Shown here in pieces: positions 1-6,945 of a stretch of 14,929 nucleotides of DNA. The position numbers were made by a program, and so were the translations under genes. The notes under the pieces were generated by a model. The model saw only the letters and a program-made list of their open reading frames with translations, did not search any database and was not told the DNA's origin. Location of the stretch: NCBI GenBank assembly GCA_946530505.1, contig CAMNAD010000021.1, positions 1 through 14,929 of the forward strand, in the 5' to 3' direction. The DNA is from an uncultured Bacteroidales bacterium (GTDB lineage Bacteria > Bacteroidota > Bacteroidia > Bacteroidales > UBA932). Each line of letters opens with the position of its first letter. Position 1 is the first letter of the stretch.

Positions 1-7
1 TTTTTAC

Positions 8-15
8 TATCTTTG
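8..15 (+). promoter_or_regulatory. Bacteroidota-type -7 promoter box for aroD-aroA
   Basis: TATCTTTG matches the Bacteroidota -7 consensus TAnnTTTG exactly. Transcription would begin around base 20, leaving a leader of about 15 bases before the ATG at 36. The matching -33 element would lie left of the window edge and cannot be seen. Confidence 0.6.
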
Positions 16-35
16 CACCGAAATAATGCAAAGAT

Positions 36-2075
36 ATGATCTGCACAAGCATACAGAACAAGACATACGACGAGATTCTGGCCCTTCTGGACGATCCGTG
101 GATAGAAATGGCGGAGATCCGCCTGGACCGCTGCAAACTCTCCGACGACGAGATAGAAGACCTGTTTGCCAACACCGACACGCCGCTGATTGCGACGTGT
201 CGGATCGTTGAGGTCGGGGCCAAAGAGGCGGAACGCCGCCTGGGTGTCGCCATCCGCGCCGGAGCGCGCTTCGCGGATCTGGAACTGGAAGCGGACGCAG
301 CGTTCAGCAAGCGCTTCCGCAGCATCTGCGAAGAGTGCGGCACGGAAATCATCCGTTCCTTCCACGACTTCAATGGCACCCCGGACCTGGAGTACCTGAG
401 GCAGGTGCGCGACCGCTGCTACCGCTACGGCGCCGATATCGCTAAAATCGTCGTCACCGCCCATTCCGCTGATGACGCCGCCCGCGTCATGGCGTTGTAT
501 GGTGCGGGCGGGTTCAATGCGCACCTCAGTGCGCACGGCGGAGGACGGGACGGAGCTCGCAAAGCGAGCGATGTCGGTAGTCCGGGAGCCGCGGGGGTTT
601 TGGGGGCAGAGCCCCCACAGACAGGCCTCGTCGCCTTTGCGATGGGCCCGGAAGGCCGCGCGACCCGCATCGAATGCCTGAAGCGGGGCGCACCCTTCAG
701 CTACGCATCCCTCTCCGACAAAGAAGCCGCCGCCCCCGGGCAGATCGACTACCTCACAATGCACAAGGAGGTCTACGGCAGTTGGCGCGGATTCTTCCGC
801 AACTCCCTGCAGATGCCCGCATCCAAGAGCTTCGCGCAGCGCGCAATCATCGCCGCCGCCCTCGCCGAAGGCAGGAGCCATCTCCGCGGATACTCCCCCT
901 GCGCCGACAGCGAAGCCGCCCTTGAAGCCGCCCGCACGCTCGGCGCGAGAATCCGCATCGACGGCAGCACCCTCACCATCGACGGCATCGGCGGAGCACA
1001 CACGAATCTCGAAACCCTGCACACCGGCGAATCCGGGCTGCTGACGCGCCTGATGATCCCCCTGATGACCACCATCAACGACTGTCCCGTCACCATCACC
1101 GGCGAAAAAACCCTCACCCACCGCCCTCTGAAAGGCGTGAGCGACATCATGGCCTCGTTCGGAGTGATCGTGCGCGAGAATACCGTCCCCTTGCACGTGG
1201 AAGGCCGCATCATCCCCGGCGTAGCCGAGATCTCCGGCAGGGACGGCTCGCAGCTCATCTCCGGCCTGCTGACCGCGCTGCCTCTCTTCGACAAGCCATC
1301 CACCCTCATAATCACCGAACCCAAGAGCATCCCCTACATGTTCATCACCTGCGATGTACTCAAGCACTTCGGCATCAAGATTTCAGCGGAGATGGAGGGG
1401 GACCAGAAGATGATCGAGGAGCAGGACTGGAGCGGATGCACGGGCGTAACCTTCAAGATTCGCGGAGGCCAGCACTATCACGCCGCCGACTTCGACATCG
1501 AGGGCGACTGGAGCAGCGCCGCCAACTTCCTGGTCGCAGGCGCCATCTACGGCAAGGCCGAGGTGGAAGGGCTCGACACCAAGAGCCTCCAGGCGGACCT
1601 GACAATAGCGGACATCCTGGTAGAAGCAGGTGCGGTGGTGTCGGAACTCGATGGAGCAGTGTGCGTCAGCCGCGCTCCTCTGGAGGCCTTCGAAGCCGAC
1701 CTCAACAACGCTCCCGACATCTTCCCCATAGTCAGCATTCTGGCAGCCTTCTGCGAAGGCGAAAGTGTGATATCCGGAGCCGGACGGCTGGTGGGTAAGG
1801 AAAGCAACCGTGCCGAGGCCATCCTGGAGATGCTCTCCGGGCTGGGAGTCAGTGCACGTATAGAAGGAGACGACCTGCACGTTGCCGGAGAGACCTTGTG
1901 CTCCCGCATGATGAACGGCAGGATGCTGCGGGGTGGCAGTTTCACATCCCACGGCGACCACCGCATGGCGATGGCCCTGAAGATAGCTTCGATAGGCGCA
2001 GACGGGCCGCTGGCTATCGACGACACTGCCTGCGTGGCGAAATCCTTCCCGGGATTCTGGGAGATGTTCGACTAG
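36..2075 (+). CDS. aroDA: Bifunctional type I 3-dehydroquinate dehydratase / EPSP synthase fusion
   Basis: A 679-residue cytosolic enzyme carrying shikimate-pathway steps 3 and 6 on one chain. Residues 1 to about 235 are a type I dehydroquinase: EIRLD at 27-31 (substrate-binding Glu27 and Arg29), SFHDF with His110 as probable general acid/base, Lys137 in IAKIVV as the Schiff-base lysine, and Arg211 in GRATR. Residues from about 245 are EPSP synthase: MPASKS with Lys264, the ESGLLTR loop, PDIFP with catalytic Asp561, GDHRMAMA near 640-647, and a C-terminal CVAKSFPGFWE. All key residues of both domains appear present. Residues about 156-197 form an extra Gly/Ala-rich loop encoded by a palindromic insert (separate entry). 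The ATG at 36 is chosen because ICTSIQ begins the dehydroquinase fold; the ATG at 26 is out of frame. The two fused activities are not consecutive in the pathway, since AroE and AroK act between them. Its stop shares CTAG with the stop of the opposing esterase gene. Confidence 0.93.
   Translation: MICTSIQNKTYDEILALLDDPWIEMAEIRLDRCKLSDDEIEDLFANTDTPLIATCRIVEVGAKEAERRLGVAIRAGARFADLELEADAAFSKRFRSICEECGTEIIRSFHDFNGTPDLEYLRQVRDRCYRYGADIAKIVVTAHSADDAARVMALYGAGGFNAHLSAHGGGRDGARKASDVGSPGAAGVLGAEPPQTGLVAFAMGPEGRATRIECLKRGAPFSYASLSDKEAAAPGQIDYLTMHKEVYGSWRGFFRNSLQMPASKSFAQRAIIAAALAEGRSHLRGYSPCADSEAALEAARTLGARIRIDGSTLTIDGIGGAHTNLETLHTGESGLLTRLMIPLMTTINDCPVTITGEKTLTHRPLKGVSDIMASFGVIVRENTVPLHVEGRIIPGVAEISGRDGSQLISGLLTALPLFDKPSTLIITEPKSIPYMFITCDVLKHFGIKISAEMEGDQKMIEEQDWSGCTGVTFKIRGGQHYHAADFDIEGDWSSAANFLVAGAIYGKAEVEGLDTKSLQADLTIADILVEAGAVVSELDGAVCVSRAPLEAFEADLNNAPDIFPIVSILAAFCEGESVISGAGRLVGKESNRAEAILEMLSGLGVSARIEGDDLHVAGETLCSRMMNGRMLRGGSFTSHGDHRMAMALKIASIGADGPLAIDDTACVAKSFPGFWEMFD
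518..617 (+). repeat. In-frame palindrome-rich insert within the aroD domain
   Basis: Three perfect hairpins lie in about 100 bases of coding sequence. At 518-535 a 7-bp stem TGCGCAC/GTGCGCA closes on CTCA. At 555-569 a 6-bp stem GCTCGC/GCGAGC closes on AAA. At 601-617 a 7-bp stem TGGGGGC/GCCCCCA closes on AGA. The stretch is very G/C-rich and encodes a low-complexity Gly/Ala/Arg loop between the helix ending MALY (residues 152-155) and the strand VAFAMG (199-204), where type I dehydroquinases normally have a much shorter link. This suggests a mobile or REP-like palindromic element that landed in frame. Its exact ends cannot be set from one copy, and no second copy was seen in the window. Confidence 0.6.
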
Positions 2076-2920
2076 TCGAAATTCCTCGAAGCGAAAGGCA
2101 GAGACAGGCGCAGCGCCAGGTGCCAGTACTCCCAATTGTGCACTCCGTTTCGGACGCGGAGTTCGCTGTGCACCTTCCTGGCGCGCATTTTCATATGCAG
2201 GTCCATGCTCTGCTGGAGCAGGAAATCGTCGTCGCCGCAATCGAAGAACCACGCTACCGTGCGCAGTTTCTCGAGGGTGGCTTCGTCAGCATTGTCAAGA
2301 TAATCCAGCGCAGAATGCTTCCTTACGGCCTGGCCTACCAGGTACAATTTGTCGTAAGAACCCTTCTTGTAGCCTACTTCGTCGTTCTTGTTGTCCAGCC
2401 AGGCGCTCATGGCGTAGCAACTGGAGAACATGTCCGGATGCCTTTGGGCATATACGGTGCTGCCGCCACCGCCCATGGACAGGCCCATGACCGCACGCCG
2501 GCCCTTGCTGCCTCCGCAGCTGTATTTCTTTTCCACGGCAGGGACGAGTTCCCCGAAAAAGAAATCCTCATAACTGCATCCAGGCATGTTGAAGTATCCG
2601 TTCCAAGTATTGTGGGTGTCCGGACCGCCGGCATTGGGCATGATGATCACCATCGGCCTGGCTTCGCCCGAACGGACGAGTTCGTCGGCGACTGTCTGCA
2701 TGTTGCCGCGCTTTACCCAGGCCGTGTAGTCGTCGCTCAGGCCGTGCAGCAGGTAAACCGCGGGATAGTGATTTCCGCTGTTGTAATCGCTCGGAAGGTA
2801 TACATTATACTTGACCACAGTCCCGAGTATTTTGCTGGAGAGACTGTCGGTTACCACTTTCCCTGCGCGAAGAGGCAGGAAAGCCAATGTCATAAAGACT
2901 GCAAACAATATCTTCTTCAT
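2072..2920 (-). CDS. Secreted esterase, esterase D / feruloyl-esterase-like alpha/beta hydrolase
   Basis: 282 residues with an N-terminal signal peptide (about 1-19, ending LPLRAG), so probably periplasmic or surface-located. The fold is the esterase D/tributyrin-esterase type: oxyanion-region LLHG at 57-60, nucleophile elbow GLSMGG with Ser148, an acidic cluster DCGDDD at 227-232 holding the probable catalytic Asp, and His261 in GVHNWEYW. The triad looks complete. Close relatives in Bacteroidales are annotated as xylan or feruloyl esterases and as S-formylglutathione-hydrolase-like proteins; the substrate cannot be read from sequence. It is the last gene of a three-gene minus-strand operon and starts on an ATGA overlap with the stop of the GH125 gene. 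Its stop codon lies within the CTAG that also ends aroDA, so the operons converge with no spacer and no visible terminator. Confidence 0.88.
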   Translation of the reverse strand: MKKILFAVFMTLAFLPLRAGKVVTDSLSSKILGTVVKYNVYLPSDYNSGNHYPAVYLLHGLSDDYTAWVKRGNMQTVADELVRSGEARPMVIIMPNAGGPDTHNTWNGYFNMPGCSYEDFFFGELVPAVEKKYSCGGSKGRRAVMGLSMGGGGSTVYAQRHPDMFSSCYAMSAWLDNKNDEVGYKKGSYDKLYLVGQAVRKHSALDYLDNADEATLEKLRTVAWFFDCGDDDFLLQQSMDLHMKMRARKVHSELRVRNGVHNWEYWHLALRLSLPFASRNFD

Positions 2921-3438
2921 ATTTTTCTGTATGTTTTCAGGATAAGTTCTCCGAACAGGGTGTTCGCCCAGGCAAACCAGCTGCGGGTATATCGCGAAGC
3001 GTCGTCTTTCCAGAATGCTTCGTGCATGAAGCCGGTGCCGGCATCGGTGGCTGCAAGTGCATGCACGCAGCGGACGGCTTCTTCTTCAGTCGGAGCCTCG
3101 TCGTCCTTCGCCAGGCTCAGATACGGCCAGACCTGGGCTCCCGAATCGCGCAGCCACATTGCGTGGATGTCGCCGGTAATGATAAAGGTGTCCGGCGTGC
3201 CGTCTGGGGCTTCCGAATATTCCACGGTGGTGTCCAGCGTGTTCGGGAAGCAGTTCGCGAACATCCAGGCAAGCTTCCTGTCGCTCAAATGTCCGCAGAC
3301 CTCCGAGATGGTCTTCTCTACGGCCTCCGAACGGAAGCACCGCGCTTCCGGGGCGGGGCGGCGGGAGACATAATCCCGGGCGGAGCAGACGGAGCCCGCA
3401 AGCAGGAGGATTGTGGCGGAAAACAGGATGCGTTTCAC
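2917..3438 (-). CDS. GH125 exo-alpha-1,6-mannosidase lacking its central region (probable remnant)
   Basis: 173 residues, whereas GH125 enzymes are usually about 430-490. A signal peptide (about 1-20, ending SVCSA) precedes a clear GH125 N-terminus: SRRPAPEARCF at 25-35, AWMFANCFPNTLDTTV at 57-72, and DTFIITGDIHAMWLRDSGAQ at 83-102. After WPYLSLAKDDE (105-115) the protein jumps to the family's C-terminal signature: TDAGTGFMHEAF at 131-142 and SWFAWANTLFGELI near 153-166. About 250-300 residues are absent, yet the frame is intact. The Glu in GFMHE, probably the general base, remains; the central general-acid Asp should be gone, so I infer no mannosidase activity. The start is GTG, overlapping the upstream gene's TGA as GTGA; the end overlaps the esterase ATG as ATGA. 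It could be a genuine decayed gene or an assembly collapse. The family call is firm; the product's function is doubtful. Confidence 0.8.
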   Translation of the reverse strand: MKRILFSATILLLAGSVCSARDYVSRRPAPEARCFRSEAVEKTISEVCGHLSDRKLAWMFANCFPNTLDTTVEYSEAPDGTPDTFIITGDIHAMWLRDSGAQVWPYLSLAKDDEAPTEEEAVRCVHALAATDAGTGFMHEAFWKDDASRYTRSWFAWANTLFGELILKTYRKI

Positions 3439-4649
3439 TTTAGAATGCTTTTGATTCGACTCAGTTTTCCGTCCACCGGAGCAGGCTTTACATCCAGCAG
3501 ATAGCAGAGCATGGGATAGAGGTCGATATTGATGAAGGCGGCCTTCTCTCCCGGGGCATAAGGGCCGGGCTCATAGCCAACTTTGAAGTCGGGACCAACC
3601 GCCCGGAAAGCGGTCTGCATATCCAATTCCTTGGGGGAGTAACCATGAGCACCCGGATGCTTCTTTGGTTTGTGCGCGAACTGCCATCCCAGGTCCGGAG
3701 CTACTATTACATCGCCCAGTCTGTCGGAGGTTCCGTAGTTGAATTCTGCGGGAACTTCGCCATGTTTCCAAACGCTCAGGTGGGGAATCTGCGAAACCGC
3801 CGCGACAATGGAATCGACGCAGCCTTCTTTTGCAAAAATACTGGTGGGAGTGGTGCCCACGATGTCTTCTACCCAGTCCGGATTCAGGGCCTCCGCCCAG
3901 CTGACGAAACGCTCGGGACTGATATCGGTCATGCCATGGTCGGAAACCAGGATGAAATTGAGCCTGTCTCCTGCAGGAGTGGCTTTCAGACGCAGGAAAA
4001 GCGAGTGCATCAGGCTGTCCATATAGTGCACCATCTCCGCCACCTCCGGAGAATGGGGACCGCATTCGTGCCCGGTATGGTCGGGCTCGTCAAAATAACC
4101 CATCAGCAGTCGCGGACGTTCGCTTTCAGGCAGCGACATCAGGCGGACCATTTCGTCGCAGCGTTCCTCGAAGGTCCAATGGGGCTGGTCGTCCCAGCGC
4201 CGCCAGTATGTGGGATACTCTCCTTCGTGAGGGATGTCGGATCCGACCCAATAAACATTTCCGGTCTTTACTCCCTGCCTCTGCGCCGTAATCCATATCG
4301 GTTCGCAGAGGTAGTACTTTGGCGAGTAACGTTTTGCGGTGTCGCCCATAGAATAGTGACCGCCCTGGTATGGGTCGCGGAAACTGTTGTTTACCAATCC
4401 GTTATGGTCCGGGACGCATCCTGTTGCCATGGTATAGTGGTTAGGGAAAGTAGATGCCGGGTACGATGGCTCCATTCTGGCTTTTACACCCACGGTCGCC
4501 AGCGAATCAAAGAAGGGCATATCGTACTTTTCCGGATAATCCCACCTGTTCCCGTCCAGCGAAATGATTACGGTCCAACTGTCATGGCCTTTGCGGCAGG
4601 ATGCCAGAATGGCAGCTAAAGTGAAGAAAACCAGAAGTGTCCTTTTCAT
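3435..4649 (-). CDS. Nucleotide pyrophosphatase/phosphodiesterase-type lipoprotein (alkaline phosphatase superfamily)
   Basis: 404 residues beginning with a lipoprotein signal peptide whose lipobox LASC puts the lipidated Cys at 18. The body is an NPP-family enzyme, which hydrolyses phosphodiester or pyrophosphate bonds of nucleotides and related compounds with two zinc ions. Visible active-site elements are Asp32 in SLDGNRWD, nucleophile Thr67 in STFPNHYT, Asp190 and His194 in EPDHTGH, Asp237 and His238 in SDHGM, and His335 in GAHGY, which is the full expected metal set. The frame extends upstream to a GTG at 4667, but that codon overlaps the likely -7 box and would put six residues before the signal peptide, so the ATG at 4649 is preferred. 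First gene of the minus-strand operon; its stop overlaps the GH125 start by four bases. The natural substrate is not evident. Confidence 0.9.
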   Translation of the reverse strand: MKRTLLVFFTLAAILASCRKGHDSWTVIISLDGNRWDYPEKYDMPFFDSLATVGVKARMEPSYPASTFPNHYTMATGCVPDHNGLVNNSFRDPYQGGHYSMGDTAKRYSPKYYLCEPIWITAQRQGVKTGNVYWVGSDIPHEGEYPTYWRRWDDQPHWTFEERCDEMVRLMSLPESERPRLLMGYFDEPDHTGHECGPHSPEVAEMVHYMDSLMHSLFLRLKATPAGDRLNFILVSDHGMTDISPERFVSWAEALNPDWVEDIVGTTPTSIFAKEGCVDSIVAAVSQIPHLSVWKHGEVPAEFNYGTSDRLGDVIVAPDLGWQFAHKPKKHPGAHGYSPKELDMQTAFRAVGPDFKVGYEPGPYAPGEKAAFINIDLYPMLCYLLDVKPAPVDGKLSRIKSILK

Positions 4650-4666
4650 AAAAAGAAGTGTTTCCA

Positions 4667-4674
4667 CAAAAATA
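4667..4674 (-). promoter_or_regulatory. -7 promoter box for the minus-strand phosphodiesterase operon
   Basis: Read on the minus strand this is TATTTTTG, a full match to TAnnTTTG. Transcription would start about 10 bases before the ATG at 4649. It lies back to back with the plus-strand box at 4688-4695. No convincing -33 TTTG is visible. Confidence 0.45.
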
Positions 4675-4687
4675 AGATTTTTCTGCT

Positions 4688-4695
4688 TATCTTTG
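4688..4695 (+). promoter_or_regulatory. -7 promoter box for the cyuA operon
   Basis: TATCTTTG is identical to the box before aroDA. Only seven bases separate its last G from the ATG at 4703, so the transcript would be nearly leaderless. No clear -33 TTTG is visible at the usual spacing. Confidence 0.5.
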
Positions 4696-4702
4696 TTAAT
4701 CC

Positions 4703-6043
4703 ATGAAAGACCGTAGCGAACAAATAATCGACATCATTCACCGCGAGGTTAAACCGGCACTTGGTTGCACAGAACCTATTGCCGTCGCGCTGGCCGTAGC
4801 AAAGGCCGTAGAAATAATTACCGACAACTGCCCCTGTATATGTCCAGAAGGCTGGCGACTGAAAGCGGATTTCCGCATCGATGTAGCCGTCAGCGGGAAT
4901 ATTCTCAAGAACGGGATGGGAGTGGGCATCCCCGGCACCGGAATGGTGGGACTGCCCGTGGCGGCTGCGCTGGGCGCGGTCTGCGGCGAATCGGCAAGAG
5001 GTCTGGAAGTTCTTTCCGCATTGAATGACCGTAGCGTGCAGAGGGCAAAAGACTTGGTCGCAGGGAGCAAGGTGCATATCAGCGTGGCCGATACAGAGCA
5101 TCTGCTCTATGTCAAGGCTACCGTTTCGGTAGATGGAAAGGCTGAAGCCAGTGCAGAAGTGGACCCGCATGCATACGCGGTGATAGAGGACGATCACGAC
5201 CGCATCGTGGAGACCAGTTTCGCCGACAAGATACTCATGAGTTCCGAATCCGGTGCCGCGGCTACGGAGCGTACAGCAGAGGATGATGGCTTGACTATCA
5301 GGGAAATATATGATTTTGCCTCTACCGTGCCATTCGAAAAGATCTCCTTCATTCTCGAAGACAGGACCCTTAATCTCGCCCTTGCAAGAGAAGGCCTGAA
5401 AGGGGATTATGGCATGAAGGTCGGCAAGGCCATACGCGAGAACCAGGCGGAAGTCTTCGGAGACGATTTCATGAGTTTCGCCATGGGGATGACTGCCGCG
5501 GCGTCCGACGCCCGTATGGCCGGATGCACATTGCCGGCAATGTCGAACAGCGGCAGCGGCAATCAGGGAATCACCGTCAGCATGCCGGTCATCGCTTATG
5601 CCATGAAGTATGGGATAGATGATGAACGTCTGGCCAGGGCTCTGATTCTCAGCAACCTGGTTGCAATTCACATAAAGAGTTATCTTGGCAAACTCTCCGC
5701 ATTGTGCGGCTGCGTCGTTGCATCCACGGGTTCCGCGTGCGGAATCGTCTGGCTTCAGGGAGGCAGTTACGAGCAGGTGTGCTATGCCATCAAGAATATG
5801 GCAGGGAATATAACCGGAATGGTCTGCGACGGCGCAAAGGTGGGATGTGCCATGAAGGTGGCATCCGGCGTGTCCTGTGCCGTCCAGTCGGCAGTGCTCG
5901 CCCTGCGCGGCACCTGCATCCCATCCACGGACGGCATTATCGACGACGATATCGAAAAGACCATCAGCAATCTGGGGGCCATAGGCTCCGCGGGAATGAA
6001 GACCGCAGACCGTATGATACTCGATATCATGCTTTGCAAATGA
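4703..6043 (+). CDS. cyuA: L-cysteine desulfidase (CyuA/YhaM, UPF0597; serine-dehydratase-alpha-like)
   Basis: A 446-residue cytosolic protein matching the CyuA/YhaM family from end to end. These iron-sulphur enzymes break L-cysteine into pyruvate, ammonia and sulphide. Signatures are EVKPALGCTEPIAVALA near 15-31, GVGIPGTGMVGLPVAAALGA near 74-93, and AASDARMAGCTLPAMSNSGS, followed by GNQGIT. Candidate [4Fe-4S] ligands are Cys22, Cys335 (in LCGC) and Cys375 (in MVCDGA); the 40-residue spacing of the last two fits what I recall for the methanococcal homologue. The ATG at 4703 gives the expected N-terminus. It is the first gene of a five-gene run and ends on an ATGA overlap with the HPr-kinase-like gene. 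Related annotations such as Fe-S L-serine ammonia-lyase alpha are possible, but the UPF0597 pattern is closer. Confidence 0.92.
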   Translation: MKDRSEQIIDIIHREVKPALGCTEPIAVALAVAKAVEIITDNCPCICPEGWRLKADFRIDVAVSGNILKNGMGVGIPGTGMVGLPVAAALGAVCGESARGLEVLSALNDRSVQRAKDLVAGSKVHISVADTEHLLYVKATVSVDGKAEASAEVDPHAYAVIEDDHDRIVETSFADKILMSSESGAAATERTAEDDGLTIREIYDFASTVPFEKISFILEDRTLNLALAREGLKGDYGMKVGKAIRENQAEVFGDDFMSFAMGMTAAASDARMAGCTLPAMSNSGSGNQGITVSMPVIAYAMKYGIDDERLARALILSNLVAIHIKSYLGKLSALCGCVVASTGSACGIVWLQGGSYEQVCYAIKNMAGNITGMVCDGAKVGCAMKVASGVSCAVQSAVLALRGTCIPSTDGIIDDDIEKTISNLGAIGSAGMKTADRMILDIMLCK

Positions 6044-6945
6044 ATGAACTAATCCGTATCTTCGCAGCCATGAGTGAGAAAAGATATTATCGCGTTGCAG
6101 GATTTGTATTTGGGATAGACAGCCCGGAGTGCAGTCTCTTTGATTCTCTGCAGAATCTCTCTCCGTTCCGGACGGAACGCACGGAATCGGAGCACTTATT
6201 CGATCTGGAGATCGTCGATGCAGTCAACAAAGAGGTGGGGTTTGTCTTCCGCACCGCAGATGGCCCCGGCTTCCCGGAAATCACCATATACGAGTCCGAT
6301 GGCGGATGGCTGATCCGCGTAAAGCCTCTCCCGCATCTGCCGGAAGCCTCGGCAATGTGGATACGAGAAGATTTCTCCGCGGCAAGGCTATGTATCCTCC
6401 GCAAGGAAGAACGCAGTTTCGCCGTAAACAACGCCCTGATGCTTATGTTTGCTTTCTCGACAGCCTGCCGTGGTGCGCTTGAGATGCATTCTTCCGTGGT
6501 GATGAACGGTGGCAAGGGTTATCTCTTCCTCGGCCGGAGCGGCACGGGCAAGAGCACGCACAGCCGCCTTTGGATAGAGAATATTCCGGGTACGGTGCTG
6601 CTCAACGACGACAATCCCATCCTGCGCCTGATGCCTGACGGCACGGCCCGTGTGTTCGGATCGCCATGGAGCGGAAAAACGCCCTGCTACAAGGCGGAAG
6701 AAGTTCCTGCCGGAGCGGTCGTACAACTTAAGCAGGCCCCGTACAATAAGATAGAGCGCATGAACCACCTGCAGACGTATGCTACACTGATGTCCTCCGC
6801 ATCGTCTTTCCGCCCTTTCAAGGAACTTGCGGACGGATGGCACAGGACCTTGGAAGGCCTTGTTGAGGTGCTTCCTTGCTATATGCTTGAGTGCCTGCCC
6901 GATGCTGCGGCTGCGAAACTGAGTTACGACACGATTCATGGATAA
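6040..6945 (+). CDS. HPr kinase-like protein of a PqqD/RiPP-type cluster
   Basis: 301 residues from the ATG at 6040, which overlaps the cyuA stop as ATGA. A second ATG at 6070 would give the start MSEKRYYRVAG and is almost as plausible. The C-terminal half has the HprK P-loop architecture: His150 in EMHSSVV, Walker A GRSGTGKST at 165-173, the acidic pair Asp190-Asp191 in LLNDDNP, and GSPWSGK shortly after. The bacterial HPr hexapeptide signature of true HprK is not evident and there is no PTS context. Related kinases in some lasso-peptide clusters phosphorylate the precursor peptide, and Bacteroidales have many copies beside PqqD genes, as here. The likely client is therefore a peptide or small protein, but none is identified. 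The gene overlaps the following peptidase-like gene by eight bases. Confidence 0.8.
   Translation: MNELIRIFAAMSEKRYYRVAGFVFGIDSPECSLFDSLQNLSPFRTERTESEHLFDLEIVDAVNKEVGFVFRTADGPGFPEITIYESDGGWLIRVKPLPHLPEASAMWIREDFSAARLCILRKEERSFAVNNALMLMFAFSTACRGALEMHSSVVMNGGKGYLFLGRSGTGKSTHSRLWIENIPGTVLLNDDNPILRLMPDGTARVFGSPWSGKTPCYKAEEVPAGAVVQLKQAPYNKIERMNHLQTYATLMSSASSFRPFKELADGWHRTLEGLVEVLPCYMLECLPDAAAAKLSYDTIHG

Noticed and set aside
518..617. CRISPR array as an explanation for the hairpins in aroD
   Set aside because: The three palindromes differ in sequence and there are no repeat-spacer units of constant length.
1383..2252. A 289-codon minus-strand open frame
   Set aside because: It is antisense to the EPSP synthase half of aroDA, whose catalytic motifs are unmistakable; its own translation is low in structure and matches nothing known.
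1898..3373. A 491-codon plus-strand open frame
   Set aside because: It runs antisense across the esterase and GH125 genes and overlaps the end of aroDA, all of which have clear family motifs and signal peptides. Its translation shows no recognisable domain, so it is a shadow of GC-rich coding DNA.
3645..4619. A 324-codon plus-strand open frame
   Set aside because: It is antisense to the phosphodiesterase gene, which contains the complete metal-binding motif set.
5704..6040. Upstream extension of the HPr-kinase-like gene
   Set aside because: The frame is open back to 5704 but lies inside cyuA and encodes an Arg-rich, unstructured sequence; the ATG at 6040 or 6070 is the natural start.
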